Shown in pieces: positions 9,503 through 16,042 of a stretch of 64,000 nt of DNA. A program made the position numbers and the translations under genes. The notes below the pieces were generated by a model. The model was not told the DNA's origin. It saw nothing but the letters and a program-made list of their open reading frames with translations, and searched no databases. Numbering within the stretch: position 1 is the first letter of the stretch; each line of letters starts with the position of its first letter. Source of the DNA: Corallococcus sp. EGB (GTDB lineage: Bacteria; Myxococcota; Myxococcia; Myxococcales; Myxococcaceae). Location of the stretch: the NCBI RefSeq assembly GCF_019968905.1, contig NZ_CP079946.1, positions 4,650,001 to 4,714,000 of the forward strand, given 5' to 3'.

Positions 9503-9922
9503 CTACCTGGGCGCGCCCTCGTCCACGCACGCCTTCTTGGCCTCGGGCTGGCGGGCGAGGATGTAGTCCAGGCGGTCGGTGCTCTGCCCCGTGCGCTCGT
9601 CGAACAGGGGCGTGCCGCCCGCGTACATGGTGCCCTTCGCGTTTCCGAACCGGTCCAGGCTGCGGGACTTGAGCCAGCCGTCCACGCAGGCCTCCAGGGC
9701 CAGGCGGTCGGTGGCGCCGGAGTCGTAGCCCACGGCGCTCGCGTCCTTGGTGCCGGCCTCGGCGGTGGCCTCCGGGGGAGCGGCCTCGCGGTTCGACTTC
9801 AGCTCCTCCTGGACGGTGCCCGTCTGCGTGGCCGCGTCGGGGCTCTCCCCGGTGTTCTTGTGGCAGCCGACAGCCAGGGACAGCAGGGTGGAAAACACGA
9901 GCGCGCCGGTCAGGTTTTTCAT
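9503..9922 (-). CDS. Predicted lipoprotein, unknown function
   Basis: The ATG at 9922 gives 139 residues opening with a type II signal peptide (MKNLTGALVFSTLLSLAVGC, lipobox LAVGC, Cys20). The mature part begins with a low-complexity, probably flexible stretch rich in Thr, Glu and Ala to about residue 65, then a compact domain with two cysteines (LEACVDGWLKSRSLDRFGNA and KKACVDEGAPR) that could form a disulfide. No named family is recognised. It is divergent from the E1-like gene at 10066 across 143 bases. Confidence 0.7.
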   Translation of the reverse strand: MKNLTGALVFSTLLSLAVGCHKNTGESPDAATQTGTVQEELKSNREAAPPEATAEAGTKDASAVGYDSGATDRLALEACVDGWLKSRSLDRFGNAKGTMYAGGTPLFDERTGQSTDRLDYILARQPEAKKACVDEGAPR

Positions 9923-10065
9923 ATGTCCTGGCAGGTGAGGGCCGCTTGTGACGGCGGCGGTGGCGACAGCGGTTGGGAAGGCCTCGGGAGCGTCCCGACG
10001 TCCGACGGACCAGACGTGGAGTCGCCGCACCATATTCGTTTCGTTCCTCGCGGAGCACCAGTCCC

Positions 10066-10842
10066 ATGCACGGTTCGCCGGATACCGACCACCACGCGCG
10101 CATTCCCCAGGCCAGCCGCATCGAGCGCGCGCGGGTGCTGGTGGTGGGGGCGGGCGGCCTGGGCTGTCCGGCGTCGCTCGCGCTGGCGCAGGGCGGTGTG
10201 GGCCACCTGACGCTGGTGGATCCGGATCGGGTGGACGTGACGAACCTGCCCCGGCAGCTCTGGCACCGCACGCGGGACGTGGGCCGCTTCAAGGCGGAGT
10301 CCGCCGCCGGGGGACTCCTGCGCGCCTTCCCCGGCTTGAGCGTGGAGGCCCTGCCGGCGCGGCTGGACGCGGACAACGCCGAGGCGCTCTTCCGCGAGCA
10401 CGACCTGGTGGTGGACGCCACGGACGGCGTGGCAACCAAGTTCTTCCTGTCCGACGTGGCGGTGCTCACGGGCGTGCCGCTGGTGTACGGCGGCGTGCTG
10501 CGCATGCAGGGGCAGGCCCTGCGCATCGACCCCGGCGGTCCGTGCCTGCGCTGCCTCTACGAGGACGTGCCGCCCCCGGACGCGGTGCCCACCTGCGCGC
10601 AGGCCGGCGTCCTGGGCGCGATGGCGGGGCTCATCGGCGCGGTGCAGGCGCTGCTCGCGCTGGAGCTGCTGGCGGGCGCGGCGAGGGGCCCCCGCGGAGT
10701 GGCCACGCTGCACGTGCTCGACGGCGAGACGCTGGAGGGGCGCACCGTGAAGGTGACGCGCGCGCCCGGCTGTCCGGGGTGCGCCATCCAGACGCTGCCC
10801 CCGTTCCCTTCGTCCCAGGAGGACACCGCATGCCCGACGTGA
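10066..10842 (+). CDS. E1-like ATP-dependent activating enzyme (MoeB/ThiF/HesA family)
   Basis: The ATG at 10066 gives 258 residues with an intact adenylation site: glycine loop VVGAGGLGCP, VDPDRVDVTNLPRQLWH carrying the arginine finger, GRFKAESA, and DATD. Two CxxC pairs (PCLRCLYED and GCPGCA) form the structural zinc site, and TCAQAGVLGAMAG matches the MoeB segment. Such enzymes adenylate the C-terminal glycine of a MoaD/ThiS-like carrier so sulfur can be loaded as a thiocarboxylate. A carrier ending in GG is encoded 230 bases downstream, so partnership is likely. First gene of a five-gene run; the next gene overlaps by 13 bases. Confidence 0.88.
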   Translation: MHGSPDTDHHARIPQASRIERARVLVVGAGGLGCPASLALAQGGVGHLTLVDPDRVDVTNLPRQLWHRTRDVGRFKAESAAGGLLRAFPGLSVEALPARLDADNAEALFREHDLVVDATDGVATKFFLSDVAVLTGVPLVYGGVLRMQGQALRIDPGGPCLRCLYEDVPPPDAVPTCAQAGVLGAMAGLIGAVQALLALELLAGAARGPRGVATLHVLDGETLEGRTVKVTRAPGCPGCAIQTLPPFPSSQEDTACPT

Positions 10843-11069
10843 CGGCGACGTTGGACATCACCCGCGAGGTGTGTCCGATGACCTACGTGCGCACCAAGCT
10901 GAAGCTGGAGTCGCTGCCCCCGGACGCGCTGCTGGAGGTGCTGCTCAAGGGTGACGAGCCCCTGAAGAACGTGCCCCGCAGCGCGAAGGACGAGGGCCAC
11001 GACGTGGTGTCCCTGGATCCGCGAGGGGACGGCACGCACCGGTTGATCATCCGCAAGCGGGGGAGATGA
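10830..11069 (+). CDS. TusA-family sulfurtransferase-like protein
   Basis: A 79-residue protein with the TusA/SirA fold signature: an N-terminal strand and EVCPMTYVRTKLKLESL, in which the Cys-Pro pair is the sulfur-carrying site of the family, then a second strand-helix-strand. TusA-type proteins hand persulfide sulfur between a desulfurase and acceptor proteins. The gene overlaps the end of the E1-like gene by 13 bases and is followed 3 bases later by the MoaD-like gene, so it probably feeds sulfur into the carrier encoded here. No desulfurase gene lies in the window. Confidence 0.85.
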   Translation: MPDVTATLDITREVCPMTYVRTKLKLESLPPDALLEVLLKGDEPLKNVPRSAKDEGHDVVSLDPRGDGTHRLIIRKRGR

Positions 11070-11072
11070 GCG

Positions 11073-11345
11073 ATGGCCACGATCCGCATTCCGACGCCGA
11101 TGAGGACGCTCACGCGCAACCAGCCCGAGGTCCAGGCCACCGGCGCCACCGTGGGCGAGGTGCTGCGCGACCTGGAGGCGCGCTACCCCGGCATGGGCGC
11201 GCGCCTCTTCGACGACAAGGGCGCCGTGCGCCGCTACGTGAACGTCTTCCTCAATGACGAGGACATCCGCGCGCTCAGGTCCCTGGACACGCCGGTGAAG
11301 GACGCGGACCGGCTCACCCTCATCCCCGCCATGGCGGGGGGCTGA
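11073..11345 (+). CDS. MoaD/ThiS-like sulfur-carrier protein
   Basis: A 90-residue ubiquitin-fold protein: strand MATIRIPTPMRTLT, helix VGEVLRDLEARYPGMGARLF, RRYVNVFLNDEDIR, and a terminal LTLIPAMAGG. The exposed Gly-Gly C-terminus is the hallmark of carriers that are adenylated and converted to a thiocarboxylate. ARYPGMGARLFDDKG with the central YVNVFLN is characteristic of the MoaD/CysO group. It lies 3 bases after the TusA-like gene. No molybdopterin genes (moaE, moaA) are adjacent, so a role in amino-acid sulfur delivery is as plausible as cofactor synthesis. Confidence 0.88.
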   Translation: MATIRIPTPMRTLTRNQPEVQATGATVGEVLRDLEARYPGMGARLFDDKGAVRRYVNVFLNDEDIRALRSLDTPVKDADRLTLIPAMAGG

Positions 11346-11359
11346 AAGGGCAGGGCGTC

Positions 11360-11992
11360 ATGGCGCTGCGCGAGGATCAGATTCTCCGCTACTCCCGGCA
11401 GATCCTCCTGCGGGACGTGGGCGGGCGCGGGCAGGAGGCGCTGCTGGCTGGCGGCGCGCGCGTGGACGGGCTGGGCGCGTCCGGCCTCACGGCCACCGCG
11501 TACCTGGCCGGCGGCGGCACCCCGGTGTCGGGTGTGGGCTCGCTGACGATGGGGCCCTGGTCGCCGGGGTTCCTCGCGTCCGCGAGCGACGTGGGACAGC
11601 CGGTGGCGGAGGTGCTGGCGCGCGTGCTGCCGGAGGTGAACCGGGACGCGGTGGGCACGCCCGGCGGCGGACTGCTCGCGGAGCTGCCCGCGGCCTGGAG
11701 CGGCGAGGCCCCCTGGGTGGCGCTCGGCGGCGACGGCATGCGCGGCGCGGTCGTCTTCCGCGGCCCGGACGGGTGCGTGTGGTGCTTCGGTGAGACGGTG
11801 CGCCACCTGGGCACGCCGCCGGATGGAGCCCTGGGCGTGGCCCTCGGCGCCCTGGGCGCGCTGGTGTTCCAGCGGCTGCGGCTGGGCCTGGGCACGTCGC
11901 TGGGCGGACGGTGGCTGAGCGCCCCGGGCGCGATGACGGACCTGGAGCTCCGCCGGTGCTCGCGCTGCGCGGCCGCGGAAGCGAAGCCCTGA
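11360..11992 (+). CDS. Degenerate E1-like (ThiF/MoeB-related) protein, probable pseudo-enzyme
   Basis: A 210-residue protein starting LREDQILRYSRQILLRDVGG, the classic N-terminus of MoeB/ThiF enzymes. The glycine loop is eroded (ARVDGLGASGLTATAYLAGG), the NLxRQ arginine finger and the ATP-contacting DxxD are missing, and the middle is Gly/Ala-rich and shortened. Two CxxC pairs survive (GCVWCFGE and RRCSRCAA), so the structural zinc site is probably kept. I infer a non-catalytic scaffold or partner for the intact E1 at 10066. The frame is open throughout and in operon context, so a simple pseudogene is less likely. Confidence 0.7.
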   Translation: MALREDQILRYSRQILLRDVGGRGQEALLAGGARVDGLGASGLTATAYLAGGGTPVSGVGSLTMGPWSPGFLASASDVGQPVAEVLARVLPEVNRDAVGTPGGGLLAELPAAWSGEAPWVALGGDGMRGAVVFRGPDGCVWCFGETVRHLGTPPDGALGVALGALGALVFQRLRLGLGTSLGGRWLSAPGAMTDLELRRCSRCAAAEAKP

Positions 11993-12444
11993 GCCAGGAC
12001 GCCCCACCGGAAGTCCTCGCGGAAATGCTCCGCCACCTGGAGGCCGCGTGGCCCCTGGAAGGCTGCGGCGTGATCCTCCGGAGCGGGGACGGGGAGGGCG
12101 ATTGCTGGCGCGTCGTCCCGCTGCCCAACACCTCCCCTACGCCGCGCGTCGCCTACGCCTTCGCGCCAGAGGCGTGGCTCCAGGTCTGCCTGGACGCGGA
12201 CGCGCGAAAGGAGGCGGTCGTGTGCGTCTTCCATTCACACGTGGACGCCCCCGCCGTCTTCTCCGCGGAGGATCGCCACCAGGCCGCGCCCTCGGGAATC
12301 CCACTGCTGCCGCGCGTGTCCTACGTCGTGGTCGCCATACGCGGAGGCCGTGCCGCCTCTGCCTCGCGGTCGCTCTGGAGCGCGGGGGGTTTTCAATCCG
12401 TTCCGCTTGCATTGGCGGATTTCAGGTTTGAAAAACCCGTGTAA
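11956..12444 (+). CDS. JAMM/MPN zinc metalloprotease (M67 family)
   Basis: The complete JAMM motif is present: Glu in WPLEGCGVIL, and HSHVDAPAVFSAED, which satisfies HxH-x7-S-x2-D for zinc binding and catalysis. GTG at 11956, preceded by GGAG at 11944, gives 162 residues and overlaps the preceding gene by 37 bases; ATG at 12025 is an alternative but would remove the first helix. Bacterial JAMM proteases next to carrier genes cut isopeptide or amino-acid adducts from ubiquitin-like carriers, as Mec releases cysteine from CysO in Mycobacterium. The same role is inferred here from linkage. Confidence 0.82.
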   Translation: MLALRGRGSEALSQDAPPEVLAEMLRHLEAAWPLEGCGVILRSGDGEGDCWRVVPLPNTSPTPRVAYAFAPEAWLQVCLDADARKEAVVCVFHSHVDAPAVFSAEDRHQAAPSGIPLLPRVSYVVVAIRGGRAASASRSLWSAGGFQSVPLALADFRFEKPV

Positions 12445-12470
12445 GGGCGGGAACTTGCCCGGCGAGCGAC

Positions 12471-12490
12471 CCCACCTGCGGAAAGGTGGG
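12471..12490. terminator. Stem-loop after the sulfur-carrier operon
   Basis: CCCACCT and AGGTGGG form a perfect 7-bp stem with a 6-base loop, 26 bases after the JAMM stop. No T-run follows, so it may be a weak or factor-assisted terminator. It sits just upstream of the promoter at 12497. Confidence 0.35.
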
Positions 12491-12496
12491 TCCGAA

Positions 12497-12526
12497 TTGT
12501 CAAGTCACTGGGTTTTCGTCTATAAA
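12497..12526 (+). promoter_or_regulatory. Sigma70-type promoter for the APS-kinase-like gene
   Basis: TTGTCA at 12497-12502 (5 of 6 to TTGACA) and TATAAA at 12521-12526 (5 of 6 to TATAAT) are separated by 18 bases. This is among the best housekeeping-promoter matches in the window and lies 75 bases before the ATG at 12602. It suggests the gene has its own transcription start, separate from the sulfur-carrier operon. Confidence 0.6.
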
Positions 12527-12601
12527 GCGGCGGTCTATTGGATCTGCCGCGTCCCACGCCGCGTGCAAGAAGCGCTCCGGACGCAGGGAGTTTGAACCCT
12601 T

Positions 12602-13372
12602 ATGGCCACCAACACTGGATTCACCCTCTGGCTGACCGGCATGTCCGGGACCGGGAAGACCACGACGGCCGCCTACATCGCGGCCCGGCTGCGCCAGGTC
12701 GGACGCAACGTGGAGGTCCTCGATGAGGGCGAACTCCAGAACGACCTGTGGGCCGGCCTCGGCGACACCAAGGACGAGCGCAACACGGTGGTGCGCCGGC
12801 TGGGCTTCGTGGCCAGCCTCCTGGCGCGCAACGGTGTCGCGGTGCTCGTGCCCGCGGTGAGCCCCTACAAGTCCAGCCGTGAAGAGGTGCGCCGTTCGGT
12901 GGGCAAGTACGTGGAGGTCTACGTGGACTGCCCCACGGAGAAGCTCATCGAGCGCGACACCACCGGCAAGTACAAGAAGGCGCTCAACGGGGAGATCCCC
13001 AACTTCATCGGCATCACGGAGCCGTACGAGCCGCCCACCTCGCCCGAGGTGACCATCTACTCCGACTCGGAGTCGGTGGAGGACGGCGGGACGAAGATCT
13101 TCCAGGCCCTGTTGGATCTGGGCCTGATGTCCACGGACGAGCTGAAGGTCATCACCGGCAAGAAGATGAAGGCCAACCCGCTCCCGGCGAAGAAGGCCCG
13201 CCGCGACGAAGAGGACCCGCCGGCGCGCGTCGCTGCCGCGAAGGCCACCAAGCCTCCCAAGGCGGACAAGGGTTCCAAGGGCGCCAAGGCGCGTCCGGCC
13301 ACCCGCGCCGCCCGCGTGGGCAAGCCGGCCCCGGCCGCCAAGAAGAAGGCCGCCAAGGGCAAGGCCCGCTAA
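12602..13372 (+). CDS. cysC: Adenylylsulfate-kinase-like protein with lysine-rich tail
   Basis: Residues 1-180 match the APS kinase fold: Walker A GMSGTGKTT (residues 14-22) and VAVLVPAVSPYKSSREEVRR, which aligns with the ISPY segment of CysC. The usual DGDNVR substrate loop is replaced by LDEGELQND, so phosphorylation of adenylylsulfate is not assured. Residues about 185-256 form a Lys/Ala/Pro-rich basic tail (ending APAAKKKAAKGKAR) resembling histone H1, absent from ordinary APS kinases. The window has no cysD or cysN partner. It may be a sulfate-activating kinase or a repurposed P-loop protein with nucleic-acid affinity. Start by ATG with GGGAG upstream. Confidence 0.7.
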   Translation: MATNTGFTLWLTGMSGTGKTTTAAYIAARLRQVGRNVEVLDEGELQNDLWAGLGDTKDERNTVVRRLGFVASLLARNGVAVLVPAVSPYKSSREEVRRSVGKYVEVYVDCPTEKLIERDTTGKYKKALNGEIPNFIGITEPYEPPTSPEVTIYSDSESVEDGGTKIFQALLDLGLMSTDELKVITGKKMKANPLPAKKARRDEEDPPARVAAAKATKPPKADKGSKGAKARPATRAARVGKPAPAAKKKAAKGKAR

Positions 13373-13399
13373 GGTCCCACCGTCGTCCTGACTGACGAA

Positions 13400-13452
13400 G
13401 GGCTCCAGGTTGCGCGCGCGATGCGCGTGCAATCCGGGGCCCTTCCGTTTTA
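13400..13452 (+). terminator. Strong intrinsic terminator between cysC-like gene and larE
   Basis: A nearly continuous stem of about 17 pairs runs from GGGC at 13400 to GCCC at 13442 with one mismatch and a few G-T pairs, then TTCCGTTTT. This is a textbook Rho-independent terminator. Its T-run directly abuts the larE ribosome site (AGGAG, 13452-13456), so larE would need its own promoter or read-through. Confidence 0.72.
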
Positions 13453-13462
13453 GGAGTCCCCC

Positions 13463-14365
13463 ATGCTGAGCCCCGAGCGGATTGAAGCCCTCTGTGAAGC
13501 GTCCCGCCCCAAGCTGGAGGCGATGCGCGATGCCCTGCGCGTGCACGGCAGCGCGCTGGTGGCGTTCTCCGGCGGAGTGGACTCCACCTTCGTCCTCCAG
13601 GTCGCGGTGGAGGTGCTGGGCGAGCGCGCCCTGGCGCTGACCGCGCTGTCCGCCTCCGTGGCCCCGGAAGAGGAGCGGGAGGCCCGTGAGCTGGCCGCCC
13701 GCCTGGGCGCCCGGCACGTCGTCGTCTCCAGCAACGAGCTGGCGAACCCCAACTACGCCGCCAATCCCACCAACCGCTGCTACTTCTGCAAGACGGAGCT
13801 GTACGACCTCTGCGAGGCGAAGCGCGCGGAGCTGGGCCTGTCCGTGGTGCTGGACGGCTTCAACGCGGACGACTTCAAGGATCACCGCCCCGGCCACAAG
13901 GCCGCGAAGGAGCACCAGGTGGTGTCCCCCCTGGCGCAAGCCGGGCTCACCAAGGATGAGATCCGGGCGTGGAGCCGCAAGCTGGGGCTGCCCACCTGGG
14001 ACAAGCCGCAGATGGCCTGCCTGGCGTCGCGCATCCCCTACGGCACGTCCGTGACGCGCGACCGGCTCCTGCAGATCGCCGCCGCGGAGTCGGAGCTGCG
14101 CGCGCTGGACTTCAAGCAGTTCCGCGTCCGCTACCACCAGGACGTGGCGCGCATCGAGCTGGCCAGCGAGGAGTACCCCCGCTTCTTCGAGGCCGGCATC
14201 CGCGAGCGGATCAACGGCGCCTTCAAGTCGCTGGGCTTCAAGTTCGTGGCCCTGGATCTGGAGCCCTTCCGCTCCGGCCGCCTCAACGAGGCCGCCGGCA
14301 TCGCCCCCGCCGCCGGGGCAGGGCAGGGGCGCGCCGAGGGCTTCAAGCTCCCGGTGGTGGGGTGA
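13463..14365 (+). CDS. larE: ATP-dependent sacrificial sulfur transferase LarE
   Basis: A 300-residue PP-loop protein: pyrophosphatase loop AFSGGVDSTF (residues 34-43), NPTNRCYFCKTELYDLC, GFNADD, and QMACLASRIPYGTSVT, whose Cys corresponds to the sacrificial sulfur donor of lactobacillar LarE. That enzyme adenylates the nicotinate-derived precursor and donates its own cysteine sulfur to build the nickel-pincer cofactor. No larB or larC is in the window, so the acceptor is unproved. AGGAG lies 6 bases before the ATG. The next gene starts within its stop codon (GTGA). Confidence 0.88.
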   Translation: MLSPERIEALCEASRPKLEAMRDALRVHGSALVAFSGGVDSTFVLQVAVEVLGERALALTALSASVAPEEEREARELAARLGARHVVVSSNELANPNYAANPTNRCYFCKTELYDLCEAKRAELGLSVVLDGFNADDFKDHRPGHKAAKEHQVVSPLAQAGLTKDEIRAWSRKLGLPTWDKPQMACLASRIPYGTSVTRDRLLQIAAAESELRALDFKQFRVRYHQDVARIELASEEYPRFFEAGIRERINGAFKSLGFKFVALDLEPFRSGRLNEAAGIAPAAGAGQGRAEGFKLPVVG

Positions 14366-14901
14366 AGAACCTCTCCGCTGGCGTCCTGATCGCGGGGGGC
14401 CTGGCCCTGGCCACCCCCGCTGGCGCCGTGGAGTACGTGGAGGACGGGCCCTACGCGCGCCAGCGCTCGCTGATCCTCACGGTGGGACCCGGGGCCACGT
14501 ACACCGAACGGATCAGCGGAGACGCCGCCGTGTCCGGGCTCTCCGGGCACCTGGATCTGGGGGCGGCGATCACCGTCGGCTATGAGGGGGACGAGGTGTT
14601 CCTCCTCGCGCGCGGCAGCACCGGCCGCCCCGGGGAGGAGCTGGCGCTGATCACCGGCTACCGCAGCGTCTTCGGATCCGAGTCGTGGCGGACCTTCTTC
14701 GATTTGGGCGTTTCCGTGCGTCCGATTTCTGGGCCGTGGCTGGGGCCTCGCATAGGGTTCGGCGCCAGACACACCCTCTCGGATCATTTCGCGCTGTACG
14801 GCGGGCTCGGATTCACCTTCGGGTTCGGCTCCGGACTGCGCGCGGACACCGAGCTCTTCACCGGGTTGCAGTGGATCATCCCGGTGGGTTCGGCCTCGTA
14901 G
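14362..14901 (+). CDS. Predicted outer-membrane beta-barrel-like protein
   Basis: GTG at 14362 overlaps the larE stop as GTGA, giving 179 residues. An N-terminal signal peptide (KNLSAGVLIAGGLALATPAGA) is followed by alternating amphipathic strands rich in Gly, Thr and aromatic residues, ending FTGLQWIIPVGS, typical of small outer-membrane barrels. No family name is recognised. Coupling to a cytoplasmic sulfur transferase is odd and may reflect shared transcription only. Confidence 0.65.
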   Translation: MKNLSAGVLIAGGLALATPAGAVEYVEDGPYARQRSLILTVGPGATYTERISGDAAVSGLSGHLDLGAAITVGYEGDEVFLLARGSTGRPGEELALITGYRSVFGSESWRTFFDLGVSVRPISGPWLGPRIGFGARHTLSDHFALYGGLGFTFGFGSGLRADTELFTGLQWIIPVGSAS

Positions 14902-14970
14902 GTTGTTTTCTTGAGATTGTCCGACATTGTGAGATGGTGTGGGTATCTGTCGGAGGCCACGCACTTGGAC

Positions 14971-15129
14971 ATGAATCCCCGCCTCACCTCGGTCGTTTTT
15001 CGTCTCAACCGCGAGAAGCTGGATGCCCTGAAGGAGCTGTCGCGCTCCACGCGCATCCGCCAGAGCGAGTACCTCCGGGAGGCCATCTCGGATCTGCTGG
15101 CGAAGTACGAAGCGCGCTTCGTGGACTGA
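14971..15129 (+). CDS. Small ribbon-helix-helix (CopG-like) protein
   Basis: The ATG at 14971 yields 52 residues: a strand (LTSVVFRLN), helix 1 (EKLDALKELSRSTR) and helix 2 (RQSEYLREAISDLLAKYEA), the complete RHH fold that dimerises and binds operator DNA through the strand. An upstream in-frame ATG at 14911 would add 20 unrelated residues. No toxin gene is adjacent, so it is more likely a stand-alone regulator than an antitoxin. It is convergent with truA. Confidence 0.7.
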   Translation: MNPRLTSVVFRLNREKLDALKELSRSTRIRQSEYLREAISDLLAKYEARFVD

Positions 15130-15138
15130 AGCGTGACG

Positions 15139-15999
15139 TCAGCCCGGCGGCGCTCCCGAGAAGGGTGGCGCGTCGGGCAGACCGGGCGGGTGGAGGCGCT
15201 CGCCGGGCCCGAAGGGGTCCACCGCGGAAGGATAGCGGACCTCCCACAGCACCAGCCCATGCGCCGGGGCCTTGAACCCGGCCAGGGCCGCTCCCGAATC
15301 CAGCGCCGCGTGCCACTGCTCCTCGGACAGGAGCCCCGCGGCCACCTTCAGCGCGCTGCCCACCAGGTACCGCACCTGGTAGCGCGCGAAGCCGTCTCCC
15401 GTAAGCCGCGCCTCGAAGAGCCCTCCGCCCAGCTCCCGCAGGGTGGCGGATTTCAGCGTGCGCGGCTTCTGGGGACTGGAGCGCTCGTGGAACGCGGTGA
15501 AGTCCCGCGTGCCCACGGCGCGGGCAAGCAGCGCCTGCAACTTCTCTGGAGTCACCCGGTGCCCCGCCTGGAGCGCCTCTTCCGCCGCCACGTCCAGCGC
15601 GTACGGCCGCCATGCTTCCGCAGGCGGTGTGCCCAGCGTCAGGTGGTAGCGGTACTCCTTGCCGCTCGCGCTCCACTGCGCGTGGAAGGCCCCCGGTGGC
15701 CGCTTCGCGATGCACAGCCCCACGTCCGGAGGCAGGTGCGGTTGAAGCCGCGCGGGCAGGGACTCCAGCGGCACGTCCTCAGGGAGGCGCAGGCTGATGA
15801 CCTGCATCCGCGCGTGTACGCCCCGGTCGGTGCGCCCGGAGGGCATCACCGTCGCCGGCGCTCCCACCTGCCCGAGCGCGTTTTCGAGCGCGTCCTGGAC
15901 CGTGGGACCTTCCACCTGGCGTTGGAAGCCGCGGAAGTTTCCACCGCGATACCAAGTCCACAGTACGGCGGGAATTCGTCGAGAAGAGGGCCTGGCCAC
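15139..15999 (-). CDS. truA: tRNA pseudouridine synthase A
   Basis: The catalytic aspartate lies in PSGRTDRGVHA, preceded by NFRGFQRQVEGPTVQDALENAL; DGFARYQVRYLVGSAL belongs to the C-terminal half. The enzyme makes pseudouridine at positions 38-40 of the tRNA anticodon arm. GTG at 15999 gives 286 residues beginning MARPSSRRIP, close to the family norm; the longer frame to 16125 would run through the divergent GYF gene. The C-terminal 25 residues are Pro/Gly-rich and dispensable-looking. Only 43 bases separate the two divergent starts. Confidence 0.92.
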   Translation of the reverse strand: MARPSSRRIPAVLWTWYRGGNFRGFQRQVEGPTVQDALENALGQVGAPATVMPSGRTDRGVHARMQVISLRLPEDVPLESLPARLQPHLPPDVGLCIAKRPPGAFHAQWSASGKEYRYHLTLGTPPAEAWRPYALDVAAEEALQAGHRVTPEKLQALLARAVGTRDFTAFHERSSPQKPRTLKSATLRELGGGLFEARLTGDGFARYQVRYLVGSALKVAAGLLSEEQWHAALDSGAALAGFKAPAHGLVLWEVRYPSAVDPFGPGERLHPPGLPDAPPFSGAPPG

Positions 16000-16042
16000 G
16001 GCGTTGCGAGACAGCGGGGAGAAACACGATACTCCCGCGCGA

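Noticed and set aside
12602-13372. A stand-alone histone-like protein gene at the C-terminal end of the APS-kinase-like frame
   Set aside because: The basic tail is in the same continuous frame with no start codon and ribosome site at the junction, so it is a fused extension.
12500-14137. A 545-residue minus-strand frame opposite the APS-kinase-like gene and larE
   Set aside because: It crosses the strong terminator at 13400-13452 and two genes with catalytic motifs; no motif of its own.
14971-15129. A toxin-antitoxin pair built on the RHH protein
   Set aside because: No toxin-like gene lies next to it; the neighbours are a barrel-like protein and truA.
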